A stretch of 64,000 nucleotides of DNA from Microbispora sp. H13382 (GTDB lineage Bacteria > Actinomycetota > Actinomycetes > Streptosporangiales > Streptosporangiaceae): NCBI RefSeq assembly GCF_014161445.1, contig NZ_JABBXA010000002.1:542351-606350 (forward strand). Direction: 5' to 3'. The translations under genes and the position numbers were made by a program. Position 1 is the stretch's first letter. Every line of letters begins with the position of its first letter. Shown here piece after piece: positions 9,118 to 18,143 of the stretch. The notes under the pieces were generated by a model, which was not told where the DNA came from, made no database searches, and worked only from the letters and a program-made list of their open reading frames with translations.

Positions 9118-9693
9118 TCAGCGTTGTGCGGCCGTCAGCATCTTGAGCGCGTGCTCCACGAGCGTGACGAGCACGACCTTGGCCGAGGCGCGGCGCCGTA
9201 CGTCGCAGAGCAGGACGGGGACCTCGGGATCGAGGTCGAGGGCGATCCGCACGTCGTCGGGCTCGTGGCGATCGGCGCCGTCGAAGCAGTTCACGGCGAC
9301 GATGAACGGCGTGCCGCGCTGCTCGAAGTAGTCGATCGACGGGAAGCAGTCGGTCAGCCTGCGGGTGTCGGCCAGCACGACCGCCCCGAGCGCGCCGTAG
9401 GACAACTCGTCCCACATGAACCAGAAGCGCTCCTGTCCGGGGGTGCCGAACAGGTAGACCACGAGCCCTTCCCTGATGGTGATGCGGCCGAAGTCCATGG
9501 CCACGGTCGTGGTCGTCTTGCCTTCCACGCCGTCGGTGTCGTCGACGCCGACGCCGCGATCGGACAGCACCTCCTCGGTGCGCAGGGGGCGAATCTCGCT
9601 GATCGCGCCGACCAGCGTGGTCTTGCCGACGCCGAAGCCGCCGGCCACCAATATCTTGAGGGCGACCGGCTCCTCAGAGGGCGCGAAGGCCAT
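9118..9693 (-). CDS. cvnD: Conservon GTP/ATP-binding protein
   Basis: A 191-residue small P-loop GTPase of the CvnD type. Walker A is 'VAGGFGVGKTTLV', the switch I/T region is 'EGKTTTTVAMDFG', the G3 motif is 'LFGTPGQERFWFMW', and the base-recognition region is 'VAVNCFDGA'. In characterised Cvn systems (CvnA9-D9 and CvnA1-D1 of Streptomyces) the kinase-like protein, roadblock protein, DUF742 protein and GTPase form a membrane-associated complex loosely compared to eukaryotic G-protein coupling. It overlaps the DUF742 gene by 20 bp, indicating translational coupling. Confidence 0.92.
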   Translation of the reverse strand: MAFAPSEEPVALKILVAGGFGVGKTTLVGAISEIRPLRTEEVLSDRGVGVDDTDGVEGKTTTTVAMDFGRITIREGLVVYLFGTPGQERFWFMWDELSYGALGAVVLADTRRLTDCFPSIDYFEQRGTPFIVAVNCFDGADRHEPDDVRIALDLDPEVPVLLCDVRRRASAKVVLVTLVEHALKMLTAAQR

Positions 9694-10039
9694 TGATCAC
9701 TTCCTTGAGAATGCGCTCGCTTGGCAGCGGCGCCACCTTGCCCGGAGCCCGTACGTCGACGAGCCCGAGGTCGTGCAGATCCCCGATCAGAACCCGGACC
9801 ACGCCCAGGGGCAGATCGATGTCGGACGCGATGTCCGCCACCGACGCGCCGCGGCGCGCGAGCTCAAGGATCCGCCGCTGCTCGGGGCCCATGCCGGGGA
9901 CGTCCCTCGGTGAGCCCGAGGTGGTCACCATGGTGATCAGGTCGAGCTTGGCCCCGGAGTGCCGTGCCCGGCCCCCCGTCAGCGCGTAGGGCCGGACCAA
10001 CGGTCCGGCCTCCTCGTCCATCCACTGGGGTCCCGTCAT
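9674..10039 (-). CDS. cvnC: Conservon DUF742 protein
   Basis: A 121-residue DUF742 protein. It opens with 'DEEAGPLVRPYALTGGRARHS', the family's hallmark, followed by a winged-helix-like segment 'EQRRILELARRGASVADIASDIDLPLGVVRVLIGDL'. The GVVRVLI(G/S)DL motif is characteristic. It is thought to act as adaptor between the sensor-kinase-like protein and the GTPase. The start is the internal ATG of 'MTGPQW', in line with relatives. It sits between cvnB and cvnD with minimal spacing. Confidence 0.92.
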   Translation of the reverse strand: MTGPQWMDEEAGPLVRPYALTGGRARHSGAKLDLITMVTTSGSPRDVPGMGPEQRRILELARRGASVADIASDIDLPLGVVRVLIGDLHDLGLVDVRAPGKVAPLPSERILKEVINGLRAL

Positions 10040-10052
10040 GTGGCCGCCAATC

Positions 10053-10460
10053 TCATGGGGCAATTCGCCGCGGGTTGGTGGAAATGTGCTGCCCCACCCG
10101 CTTGACCAGCATCGCCATCTCGTACGCGATGTGCCCCACGTCGGCGTCGGAGGCGGCCAGGACGGCGAGGCAGGTGCCCTGTCCCGCGGCCGTGACGAAC
10201 AGGAACGCGGCCTCCATCTCCACGATGGTCTGCCTGACCTCGCCCCCGCCGAAGTGCCGTCCGGCGCCCCGCGCCAGGCTCTGGAAGCCGGCCGCGACCG
10301 CGGACAGGTGTTCCGCGTCCTCCCGGCTCAGCCCCTGGGAGGCTCCCACGACGAGGCCGTCGGTGGAGAGGATCACCGCCTGGCGGACGGCGGCGACCCT
10401 GCTGATGAGATCGTCGAGCAGCCAGTTCAGTTCGCCGGTCGACGTCGCTTTGCCGGTCAT
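10053..10460 (-). CDS. cvnB: Conservon roadblock/LC7 protein
   Basis: A 135-residue roadblock/LC7 domain protein. Landmarks are 'LNWLLDDLISRVAAVRQAVILSTDGLVVGAS', 'AEHLSAVAAGFQSLARGAGRHF' and the C-terminal 'VGHIAYEMAMLVKRVGQHI'. MglB-like roadblock proteins act as GTPase-activating or scaffold partners of small GTPases, and in conservons the likely partner is CvnD. The start overlaps the kinase stop by 4 bp (ATGA), so it is translationally coupled. Confidence 0.92.
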   Translation of the reverse strand: MTGKATSTGELNWLLDDLISRVAAVRQAVILSTDGLVVGASQGLSREDAEHLSAVAAGFQSLARGAGRHFGGGEVRQTIVEMEAAFLFVTAAGQGTCLAVLAASDADVGHIAYEMAMLVKRVGQHISTNPRRIAP

Positions 10461-13207
10461 TCGTCACCCTTTTCGCCGTGCGTGTTGTGTTCGTGGTGGC
10501 CGGGTGCGGCCACACCCGGCCGATCGGAGTCCTCCCGGCCCCGCAGCGCACCGCGCTGGAAGGCGCTGAACATCGCCCTCGCCTCCTCGGGCGACCGCTC
10601 CTCCACGGTCGGGGCGGACAGCGGCTGCCTCTGCGGGGACTGCGCCTGCTGGGGTTGCTGGGATGGGGCCTGCTGATACTCAGGGCGAAGCTGCGGGGCG
10701 ATGTTGGCCTGGCGAACCCTGCGCGGCAGGCCGGCGTGGGTGCCGCTGGAGACGGATCCTCCGGACCGCTTCGTGCTCGTCCGCTGCGCCAGGCCGTTCG
10801 CCGCCACCCCGGCGGCCGCCGGCTCGGGGGCGGGCGAAAGCGCAGGCGAAACCGCGGGCGGAACAAAGGGCGAGACCGAGGGCGGAACGCTGGGCGCGGC
10901 CGGGCGCGGACTCTCGAAGCCGGAGCCGAACGACCGTGGGGAGAGGTCGTCGCGCGTCGCGGAGGGCACGGCCTCGGTCCGCAGGGCGGCCGGCGTGAAG
11001 AACGGGGACGGCTCGGACGCGCTCGGACGCTCCTCCCGGTCCTCCGTCTCCCCGCGAAGGTCCTCCGTCTCCCCGCGAAGGTCCTCCGTCTCCCCGCGAA
11101 GGCCCACCGTCTCCCCACGGGGACCCACCGGAACGTCCCCGGCGACCTCTCCGGCGATCGTGCGGATCTCCCGGGGGTCGTGGGACGGGCGGCCCAGCCC
11201 CAGGTCGGCGTCGAACGTCTCACCGAGCGACACGTCGGTGTCGTCACCACCGGAGGCAAGCGCGAACTTGGCGTGGGCGCCGCGGCCGGCCGGGCCCGCC
11301 AGCGCCGCGGGCGAGCCCTCCTCCACCATCAGGGCCCGGGGGATGAGCACGATGGCGGTCGTCCCGCCGTACGGCGAGCCCCGCAGGACCACGCCGATCT
11401 CGTGGCGGGCGGCGAGCTGGCCGACGACGAAGAGCCCGAGCCGGTCGCTGTCCGCCAGGTCGAACTCCGGCGGGTCGGCCAGCCGTGCGTTGATCTCGTC
11501 GTACTCCTGGGGCAGCAGGCCGAGACCACGGTCCTCGATCTCCACGGCGAGCCCGTTGGCGACGATCTCCCCGCGCACCTCCACCTTCGTCTGCGGGGGC
11601 GAGAAGATCGTGGCGTTCTCCACCAGCTCGGCGATCAGGTGCACCACGTCGGCCACGGTCGCGCCGGCGATGGCGGCGTCCGGCATCGGGGCCATCGAGA
11701 CGCGGGTGTAGTCCTCGACCTCGGAGGTCGCCGCGCGGACCACGTCGATGAGCGGCACCGGCTTGCGCCAGGACCGTCCGGGGGCGGAGCCGGACAGGAT
11801 GATCAGGCTCTCCGCGTGGCGGCGCATGCGGGTGGTCAGGTGGTCGAGCCGGAACAGGTCCTCCAGGCTCTCGGGGTCCTCGGCGCGGCGCTGCATCGTG
11901 TCGAGCAGCGTGAGCTGGCGGTGCAGCAGGGTCTGCTTGCGGCGGGCCAGGTTGAGGAAGACCTGGCTGACGCCGCGGCGGAGGGCGGCCTGGCCGACGG
12001 CGGCCTCCACTGCCGTGCGCTGGACGGAGCTGAACGCGTGCGCGACGTCCTCGACCTCGTTGGCCCCCGTCGCCTTGATCGGGGGCGCCTCGGCCTCGAC
12101 GTCGACGTCCTCGCCCCGCCGCAGCTTCTCGACGACCTGCGGCAGCCGTACGTCGGCGAGTTCGAGCGCGGCGTCGCGCAGGCCGGCGAGGTCGCGGGCG
12201 AGACGACGGCCGAAGCGGACGGAGAAGATGATCGTGGCGACGATGACCACGAGCCCGAGGCCGCCGGCGATCAGGATGCGGAGCATGATCGCGGTGGCGA
12301 CCGACGTGGCGGAGCCGCTGAGCGCGTCCGAGGCCTTGATCCGGGCCGAGTCGAGCCTGACGATCAGCTGGTCGACGGTCGCCGACCACCTCTCGGCGTC
12401 CGCGGGCAGCGGCCCGCCGGAACGCACCTGGTCGACGATCTGGTTCTCCAGGGCGGTGAACCGGTCGAACAGCGGCGAGGTGAGCACCTGCTCGTACGGC
12501 GCCCGCATCTCCCCGCTGAGGACCGGCCGGTTCTTGCCGTAGAGGAACCGCCGGGTGGCGACCCATTCGCTGAAGGCGTTCTGCTCCTGGGCCGTCATCC
12601 TGCCGCTGGCGAGCGCGCCGCGTACGAGGGCGTCCTCACGAGTGATCATCTCGTGCGCGTTGCCCATTCCCTGCATCGCGCTGGCCACCTGGAAGGTGGG
12701 CAGGTCGGGCACGGAGACGAGCCGTTCGTACACCGCGAACAGGTCGTCCATGATCGCGTTGTACGACGTGATCGCGGTCAGCCTGTCGACCCTGCCGAGC
12801 GTGACGGACTCCCTGACCGACGGCAGGCGGTCGAGGGAGGACAGCAGGTCGTCCAACGGCGCCACGAGCTCGTCGCTCATGGCGTCGCGGGTCGCCCCGT
12901 CGTCGGCGGACTTCCTGAACCTGTCCACGGCGGCGGTGGTCTTGGCCTGCTGGGTGGTGAGCGCGGTGGAGCCGGTCTGGCCGCTGCTCAGCACGCCGGC
13001 GGTCAGCGCGCGCTCGGCCTGGATCTGGGTGCCGAGGTCGGTGGAGGTCACCCCGATGGTGTCGTACAGCGTCTTCGAGTTGAGGAGGACGAGGCCATCG
13101 CCAACCGTGAGCTTTAGGGCAAACCCCCACATAGCACTCAACATGAGCAATGGCAGGAGCAGCAACGAGAAGATCTTGAACCGAATCGACCGGTTTCTTG
13201 AACCCAT
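10457..13207 (-). CDS. cvnA: Conservon sensor histidine kinase-like protein
   Basis: A 916-residue membrane kinase heading the cvn operon. It has one N-terminal membrane helix (about 11-33) and an extracellular region of about 270 residues with the helical character of nitrate/nitrite-sensing (NIT) domains. A second helix lies at about 303-330, then a HAMP-like linker, the 'RLDHLTTRMRRHAE' dimerisation helix and a GHKL ATPase domain (N box 'HLIAELVENATIFSPP', G1 'IEDRGLGL', G2 'GLFVVGQLAARHEIG'). The last 270 residues are disordered and contain three identical 7-residue repeats (RGETEDL-type). The ATG behind GCAGGAG was chosen; the upstream open frame is not protein-like. It is divergent from an SDR gene. 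Confidence 0.9.
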   Translation of the reverse strand: MGSRNRSIRFKIFSLLLLPLLMLSAMWGFALKLTVGDGLVLLNSKTLYDTIGVTSTDLGTQIQAERALTAGVLSSGQTGSTALTTQQAKTTAAVDRFRKSADDGATRDAMSDELVAPLDDLLSSLDRLPSVRESVTLGRVDRLTAITSYNAIMDDLFAVYERLVSVPDLPTFQVASAMQGMGNAHEMITREDALVRGALASGRMTAQEQNAFSEWVATRRFLYGKNRPVLSGEMRAPYEQVLTSPLFDRFTALENQIVDQVRSGGPLPADAERWSATVDQLIVRLDSARIKASDALSGSATSVATAIMLRILIAGGLGLVVIVATIIFSVRFGRRLARDLAGLRDAALELADVRLPQVVEKLRRGEDVDVEAEAPPIKATGANEVEDVAHAFSSVQRTAVEAAVGQAALRRGVSQVFLNLARRKQTLLHRQLTLLDTMQRRAEDPESLEDLFRLDHLTTRMRRHAESLIILSGSAPGRSWRKPVPLIDVVRAATSEVEDYTRVSMAPMPDAAIAGATVADVVHLIAELVENATIFSPPQTKVEVRGEIVANGLAVEIEDRGLGLLPQEYDEINARLADPPEFDLADSDRLGLFVVGQLAARHEIGVVLRGSPYGGTTAIVLIPRALMVEEGSPAALAGPAGRGAHAKFALASGGDDTDVSLGETFDADLGLGRPSHDPREIRTIAGEVAGDVPVGPRGETVGLRGETEDLRGETEDLRGETEDREERPSASEPSPFFTPAALRTEAVPSATRDDLSPRSFGSGFESPRPAAPSVPPSVSPFVPPAVSPALSPAPEPAAAGVAANGLAQRTSTKRSGGSVSSGTHAGLPRRVRQANIAPQLRPEYQQAPSQQPQQAQSPQRQPLSAPTVEERSPEEARAMFSAFQRGALRGREDSDRPGVAAPGHHEHNTHGEKGDE
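11040..11102. repeat. Three perfect 21-bp tandem repeats inside cvnA
   Basis: Copies lie at 11040-11060, 11061-11081 and 11082-11102, followed by a degenerate fourth copy to about 11123. Each encodes 7 residues of the kinase's disordered tail, so copy changes stay in frame. Confidence 0.9.
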
Positions 13208-13318
13208 GGCCACTCCTGCAGTGCTGGAGGCTCGCGCCGCATTTATGGGGGAATGCACCTCCGGAAGATCGCACAGAAGGCTAGCACCGATACAGTGCTG
13301 GCGCAGTGGGAGGTTTCG

Positions 13319-14131
13319 ATGATTACTGTGATCACTGGGGCCGGTGCCGGAATCGGCGCAGCTTCTGCCCTTGATCTCGCCCGGCGAGGTCATCAAATCG
13401 TGCTCGTCGGACGCACCCAGGAGAAGCTCCGCGCCGTCGCCGACCGCGCGGAGCAGGCCGGTGGCAGCCGTCCGGACACGCTCGTCGCGGATTTCTCCTC
13501 CCTCGACCAGGTGCGCCGGCTGGCGGCCGAGTTGCTGGCGCGGTACGAGCGCATCGACGTGCTGATCAACAACGCCGGCGTCATGACACCCGACCGCCGC
13601 ACCACCGTGGACGGCAACGAGTGGATGATGCAGGTCAACCACCTGGCGCCGTTCCTGCTGACGAACCTGCTTCTCGACCGGCTCACGGCGTCGTCCGCCC
13701 GTGTCGTCACCACGTCGTCCCGGGCCGCGACCACGGGCCGCCTCGACCCCGCCGACCTGTCCAGGGAGCGGCGGCGCTGGAACGGCTGGCTGCAGTACGG
13801 CGACTCCAAGCAGGCCAACGCGCTGTTCACGGTGTCACTCGCCGAGCGCGGCCTGGCCGCCACGTGCCTGCACCCGGGCGTCCTGAAGACCGGCTTCGCG
13901 GAGGGCACGTTCTTCATGAAGGTGGTGTGGCATCTGCCCGGAGTGGGCGAGCCGGTCGAGGCCGGGGCGGCGCGGATCGTCCACCTCGCCACCCACCCCG
14001 ACGGCGTCGATCATCCGGGCCGGTACTTCGTGAAGAACGCTCCCGTACGGGCGCCGGAGAAGATGTCCGACCCCGCCCTCGCCGCCGCCCTGTGGGACGC
14101 GAGCCGCGCCGCCACCGGCCTGACTCCCTGA
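13319..14131 (+). CDS. Short-chain dehydrogenase/reductase
   Basis: A 270-residue classical SDR. The Rossmann nucleotide motif is 'VITGAGAGIGAASALDLAR', the structural motif is 'VLINNAGVM', the catalytic serine region is 'RVVTTSSRAAT', and the active-site pair is in 'YGDSKQANA' (Y-x3-K). The arginine after strand 2 ('LVGRTQEKL') suggests NADP(H). The arrangement is close to retinol-dehydrogenase/WW-domain-oxidoreductase-like SDRs, but the substrate is unknown. The ATG behind GGGAGG at 13319 was chosen. It is divergent from the conservon with a 111-bp shared promoter region. Confidence 0.88.
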   Translation: MITVITGAGAGIGAASALDLARRGHQIVLVGRTQEKLRAVADRAEQAGGSRPDTLVADFSSLDQVRRLAAELLARYERIDVLINNAGVMTPDRRTTVDGNEWMMQVNHLAPFLLTNLLLDRLTASSARVVTTSSRAATTGRLDPADLSRERRRWNGWLQYGDSKQANALFTVSLAERGLAATCLHPGVLKTGFAEGTFFMKVVWHLPGVGEPVEAGAARIVHLATHPDGVDHPGRYFVKNAPVRAPEKMSDPALAAALWDASRAATGLTP

Positions 14132-14209
14132 AGGGGCGGCGAAGAGTTCGGGCACTGTTCGCCCGCGGTTGCGCCGACGCTCACGGACGGGTGACTAGGG
14201 TCCGGCCGC

Positions 14210-15253
14210 ATGACCGTGACCGCTCCCGCCCGCCCCTCCGGTGTGGCCGTCGCCCGCGACCCGCTGCTGGACAACGCCAAGTTCCTCGCCATCGTGCTCG
14301 TCGTTTCCGGGCATCTCATCGAGGAGCTGAGGGACGTCCCGGCGGCGCACGCGCTCTACTTCTTCGTCTATCTCTTCCACATGCCGCTCTTCATCGTCGT
14401 CAGCGGCTATTTGTCCCGAAATTTCACGTTTTCTCCTGGTAAGGCGCGCAAGCTCATCAGCGGCCTCGCGGTGCCGTACGTCATCTTCGAAGTGGCCTAC
14501 TCGCTGCCCCGCTTCTTCCTGTACGGCAAGCTCGAAATCAGCCTGCTCGACCCGTACTACCTGACCTGGTTCTTGATGTCGCTGTTCCTGTGGCGGCTGT
14601 CCACGCCGGTCTGGCAGCAGTTGCGGCACCCTCTGGCGGTCGCGGTCGGGCTGTGCCTGCTGTCGGGCACCAGCGCCCTGCCCGACGAGCTGTCGATGAA
14701 CCGGACGTTCGGCCTGCTGCCCTTCTACGTGCTCGGCCTTATGCTCACGCCCGAGCACCTCGACCGCCTCCGTGGGCGGCGGGCGAGGATCGCGGGCGCG
14801 GCCGTGCTCGCGACGGTGCTCGCCGGGGCGTTCGCCGTCCACACGCTCGTGCCGACGGAGTGGATCCGCTGGCGTCACTCCAACCACCAGATCGGCGTGG
14901 ACGACCTGACCGGCACGCTGATCAGGCTCGGCATGCTGGCGGTGGGCGCACTGCTGGTGACGGCGTTCCTCGCGATCACCCCGAGCCGCCGCACCTGGTT
15001 CACGGGCCTCGGCGCCGCCACGATGTACGCCTATCTGCTGCACGGGTTCGCGGTGAAGGTGTCCGAGCGCTTCCATGACGCCCTCGTCAACCCGCTCGGC
15101 GTGGCCGCCATGGAGGCCCTCGGAGCCGTCCTCGCGACCCTGCTCTGCACGTCCCCGGTGCGCAGGGCGTTTCGATGGGCGGTGGAGCCCGACGTCTCCT
15201 GGGCCTTCACGAGACTGCGCCGGCCGGTGAAGAGGGAGCCCGCCGCGACGTAG
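14210..15253 (+). CDS. Membrane acyltransferase (Acyltransferase_3 family)
   Basis: A 347-residue polytopic protein with about ten helices. The start 'LLDNAKFLAIVLVVSGHLIEEL' matches the family's first helix with its catalytic-type histidine, followed by 'FFVYLFHMPLFIVVSGYLSRN'. These enzymes acetylate or succinylate extracellular or lipid-linked sugars (OafA/YrhL relatives). The branch resembles 'fucose 4-O-acetylase-like' proteins. It lies about 80 bp downstream of the SDR and could be co-expressed. Substrate unknown. Confidence 0.85.
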   Translation: MTVTAPARPSGVAVARDPLLDNAKFLAIVLVVSGHLIEELRDVPAAHALYFFVYLFHMPLFIVVSGYLSRNFTFSPGKARKLISGLAVPYVIFEVAYSLPRFFLYGKLEISLLDPYYLTWFLMSLFLWRLSTPVWQQLRHPLAVAVGLCLLSGTSALPDELSMNRTFGLLPFYVLGLMLTPEHLDRLRGRRARIAGAAVLATVLAGAFAVHTLVPTEWIRWRHSNHQIGVDDLTGTLIRLGMLAVGALLVTAFLAITPSRRTWFTGLGAATMYAYLLHGFAVKVSERFHDALVNPLGVAAMEALGAVLATLLCTSPVRRAFRWAVEPDVSWAFTRLRRPVKREPAAT

Positions 15254-15416
15254 TGGAACTTTGCACGACGATCCTCCGTTGGCCGAAGTGATGGTGCAGA
15301 GTTGGGCGAATCGCACATCCGGCGGGACGAGCCACCGAAAACGGCTCTGTCACGGCACGGTGATACGGGGTAACGTGCGCATTCGCGGTGCAGCCAGGAG
15401 CGGTGGAAACGACGGG

Positions 15417-15626
15417 GTGACGCGGGTGGTCGGCAGACAGGGCAGGGTCACGGGCAAGATCGGGCCCGGCCTCGTCGGCGAGGTGATGGTGCCCATCCGC
15501 GGGGGTGTCGAGGCGTTCTACGCCTATCCGAGCATTCCGGACGAGGAGATCCCGGTGGGATCGATCGTCGTCGTCGTGGAGTATTCGCCCCCGCGCACCG
15601 TCTACGTCGCTCGTGCGGTCGTCTGA
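15417..15626 (+). CDS. Small NfeD-like OB-fold protein upstream of flotillin
   Basis: A 69-residue beta-rich protein: 'GRQGRVTGKIGPGLVGEVMVP' followed by 'IPVGSIVVVVEYSPPRTVYVARAVV'. The Gly/Val-rich pattern matches the short OB-fold of NfeD-type proteins, which are regularly encoded next to SPFH/flotillin genes and act on or anchor them. Start choice is uncertain: GTG 15417 is taken, while another GTG 9 bp downstream is possible. It ends 44 bp before the flotillin gene, in the same operon. Confidence 0.65.
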   Translation: MTRVVGRQGRVTGKIGPGLVGEVMVPIRGGVEAFYAYPSIPDEEIPVGSIVVVVEYSPPRTVYVARAVV

Positions 15627-15670
15627 CTCGCTCCCTCGCTCTTATCTCCCCCCACTACACGGAGGCTCCC

Positions 15671-17176
15671 ATGTCCCCGGAGATCCTGGTCGTGGGCGGT
15701 GTGGCCGTTGTCGCCCTCATCGTCCTCATCCTCCTGTTCAAGGCCATCTGGCGGGTGGCCGAGCCCAACGAGGCGCTCATCATCTCGGGCCTCGGCGCCC
15801 ACACGAAGAACGAGCTGGCCGACAGTCTCGGCTTCAAGATCGTGACCGGCAAGGGCACCGCGGTGCTGCCCGGCTTCCAGACCGCCCGGCGGCTGCGGCT
15901 CGACAGCCGGGCCACGAACCTGCAGGTCAACTGCGTGACGCAGCAGGGCATCCCGGTCCAGGTGCGCGGCGTCATCATCTACAAGGTGGGTGACGACTTC
16001 ACCAGCATCGCGAACGCGGCGCGGCGCTTCCTCGACCAGCAGGACTCGATGAACGGCGCCATCCACGAGCTGTTCACCGGTCACCTGCGCTCGATCATCG
16101 GCAACCTGACCGTCGAGGACCTCATCCTCAACCGCGAGCGGCTCACCAGCGAGACCCGCAGCTCCGCGGCCGACGAGATGAGCAAGCTCGGCCTGGTGGT
16201 CGACTCGCTGCAGATCCAGGAGATCGAGGACGAGACCGGCTACATCACGAACCTCGGCAAGCCGCACGCCGCGAAGATCGCCGCCGCCGCGCGCATCGCC
16301 GAGGCGCAGCGCGACCAGGAGGCCACCGAGGCCGAGCAGGTCGCGGCCGCCAAGAAGGCCTCCGCCATCCGCGAGTCGCAGATCCAGCAGGCCGGCTACC
16401 AGGCGGAGGTGGACCAGGCGTCGGCCAAGGCCCGGCAGGCCGGCCCGCTGTCGGAGGCCACCGCGCGCCAGGAGGTCGTCGTCCAGGAGACCAGGGCCGC
16501 GGAGCTGGAGGCCCAGCTCGCCGAGCAGCGGCTCCAGTCGCAGGTTCGCAAGCCCGCCGACGCCAAGGCGTACGAGACCGTCACGCTGTCCCAGGCGGAG
16601 CGCGACGCCCGCATCGCCCAGGCCGAGGCGGAGGCCAGGGAGACCGAGCTGCGCGCCGCGGCCCAGGCGTCCCAGGTGAAGCAGGCGGCGGCGGCCGACG
16701 CCGAGTCGGTGCGGCTGCGCGGCGAGGCCGCCGCGTCGGCGACCAAGGCGACCGGTCTGGGCGAGGCGGAGGCCGCCAAGGCGCGGGGTCTCGCGGAGGC
16801 CGAGGCGGCCAGGGCGAAGGGTCTCGCGGAGGCGGAGGCCGCCAAGGCCAAGGGTCTGGCCGAGGCCGACGCGATCAGGGCCCGGTCCGAGGCGCTGCGG
16901 GAGAACCAGGAGGCCGTCATCGCCCAGCAGCTCGCCGAGAACTGGCCGCAGATCGTGGAGGCCGGCGCGAAGGCCTTCGGCAACGTCGACCACATGGTGG
17001 TGCTCAACGGCGCCCAGGGCATCGAGGAGATGCTGGCCAAGGCGCTCACGCTCGGCGGCACCGGCCTCGGCCTGGCCCGCTCCCTGCTGGCCGGCGGCTC
17101 CCCGGCCGAGAAGGACGGCGCGAGCGTGAACGGCGCCGAGCCGGCCACGAAGAACGCCATCGACACCACGCCCTGA
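15671..17176 (+). CDS. Flotillin/SPFH-domain membrane scaffold protein
   Basis: A 501-residue flotillin. The N-terminal hydrophobic helix is at about 7-27, the SPFH/band-7 domain at about 30-210 ('VAEPNEALIISGLG', 'VQVRGVIIYKVGDDF', 'LGLVVDSLQIQEIED'), then a long Glu/Ala-rich coiled coil (about 210-420). The coiled coil ends in tandem 11-residue units of the type GLAEAEAAKAK encoded at about 16757-16880. The C-terminal 'HMVVLNGAQGIEEMLAKAL' is the usual flotillin tail. Bacterial flotillins organise membrane microdomains. The ATG has a GGAGG site. It is in an operon with the NfeD-like protein and followed by a perfect hairpin. Confidence 0.93.
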   Translation: MSPEILVVGGVAVVALIVLILLFKAIWRVAEPNEALIISGLGAHTKNELADSLGFKIVTGKGTAVLPGFQTARRLRLDSRATNLQVNCVTQQGIPVQVRGVIIYKVGDDFTSIANAARRFLDQQDSMNGAIHELFTGHLRSIIGNLTVEDLILNRERLTSETRSSAADEMSKLGLVVDSLQIQEIEDETGYITNLGKPHAAKIAAAARIAEAQRDQEATEAEQVAAAKKASAIRESQIQQAGYQAEVDQASAKARQAGPLSEATARQEVVVQETRAAELEAQLAEQRLQSQVRKPADAKAYETVTLSQAERDARIAQAEAEARETELRAAAQASQVKQAAAADAESVRLRGEAAASATKATGLGEAEAAKARGLAEAEAARAKGLAEAEAAKAKGLAEADAIRARSEALRENQEAVIAQQLAENWPQIVEAGAKAFGNVDHMVVLNGAQGIEEMLAKALTLGGTGLGLARSLLAGGSPAEKDGASVNGAEPATKNAIDTTP

Positions 17177-17189
17177 CCCTCACGGCCCG

Positions 17190-17223
17190 CGTTCGTCCCC
17201 GTCCCATCGGACGGGGACGAACG
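17190..17223. terminator. Terminator hairpin after the flotillin gene
   Basis: Perfect 15-bp arms (17190-17204 and 17209-17223) with a 4-nt loop, between the flotillin stop and the convergent ATPase remnant, so it can serve both strands. Confidence 0.8.
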
Positions 17224-17240
17224 TCTCGCGTACGCCGGGG

Positions 17241-18140
17241 TCATTCGTCGTAGAGGTCGTCGAGATCCACCAGGTGGACGTCATCCCTACGGTTGCCTCC
17301 GCGAGAAGATCGGCCGCGAAGCCGGATTCGCTGAAGACGGCGTACTGCGCGGCGGAGACGTCGATCTTGCTGATGGAGCGCATACGCTCTCTGATCTTCT
17401 CCAGTCGTCGCAGATCGTGCCCACTGCGCGGCTCCGCGGTGCATTTGGCCTCGCCCAGGAGCCGGACCGTGATCCGGTCTCCGCGTGGAGAGGACTCAGG
17501 GTCCAGCATCGGTGGCTGATCCGAGGGTCCCCTCGCAGCAGCCGGTCATGCTCCTGGAACAGCATGGACGCGGGATTCAGCACGGTTGCGACCACCCACT
17601 CGTCCAGGTCGCCCGGAGAGTGGAACCCCGAGGTGGGATACACGGCTTCGGACAGCATCCGGTAACCCGGCACTCCTCCCACTATGGCGTGCAGCCGGAG
17701 GGCTGTGGGCCGATGTGTGGCGTTCCAGAACCGGGCGGCGACACGGTGGTCGAAGGGCCGGATCAGCCTGCTGAGCGCTGCTCTTCCATACAGCGGCTTG
17801 TCCCCGGAGAGCAGGTTTGCCATCAGGGAGAAGGCGGACCCGCACAACACGATGCGAACGGTGCCACGCCGGTCGCGTTTGTAGCGATCGAAGGTGTTCT
17901 GGATGTACGACGACAGGGCGGGCGTTCCGGAGAGCAGGTACGAGTACTCGTCGATGACCATGAGGGCCGGCCTGCCGGTCTCCGTGGAGCGCCGGGTCAT
18001 CTGCTCCACCGCAGCCTCGATCGCGGACTTCCAGTCCTCGAACCTCAGCGGCACGGCCAGGCCGAGCCATTCGGCCAAAGACGCGGCGAAACTGTCCAAC
18101 GCCTGGCGGCGCCGCTCGCGGTCAGCGGCGGGATCAGCGG
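17241..18140 (-). pseudogene. Decayed DUF234-type AAA ATPase
   Basis: Remnant of an archaeal/actinobacterial-type AAA ATPase with a C-terminal DUF234 nuclease-like domain. The first frame gives the Walker B segment 'PALMVIDEYSYLLSGTPAL', 'IVLCGSAFSLMANLLSGDK' and 'AIVGGVPGYRMLSEAV'. Near 17510-17530 the frame shifts and homology jumps directly to the end of DUF234 ('ITVRLLGEAKCTAE', 'AVFSESGFAADLLAEA'), so the middle of that domain is deleted. A further shift restores the terminal 'VHLVDLDDLYDE' before the stop at 17241. The Walker A N-terminus is absent, and the fragment begins where the upstream MFS gene ends. The stretch looks less GC-rich than its neighbours, which would fit acquired DNA. 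Non-functional. Confidence 0.85.
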
Positions 18141-18143
18141 GCG

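Noticed and set aside
13218-13300. CAGTGCTGG direct repeat in the cvnA-SDR divergent region
   Set aside because: Only nine bases in two copies with no symmetry; too weak to call an operator.
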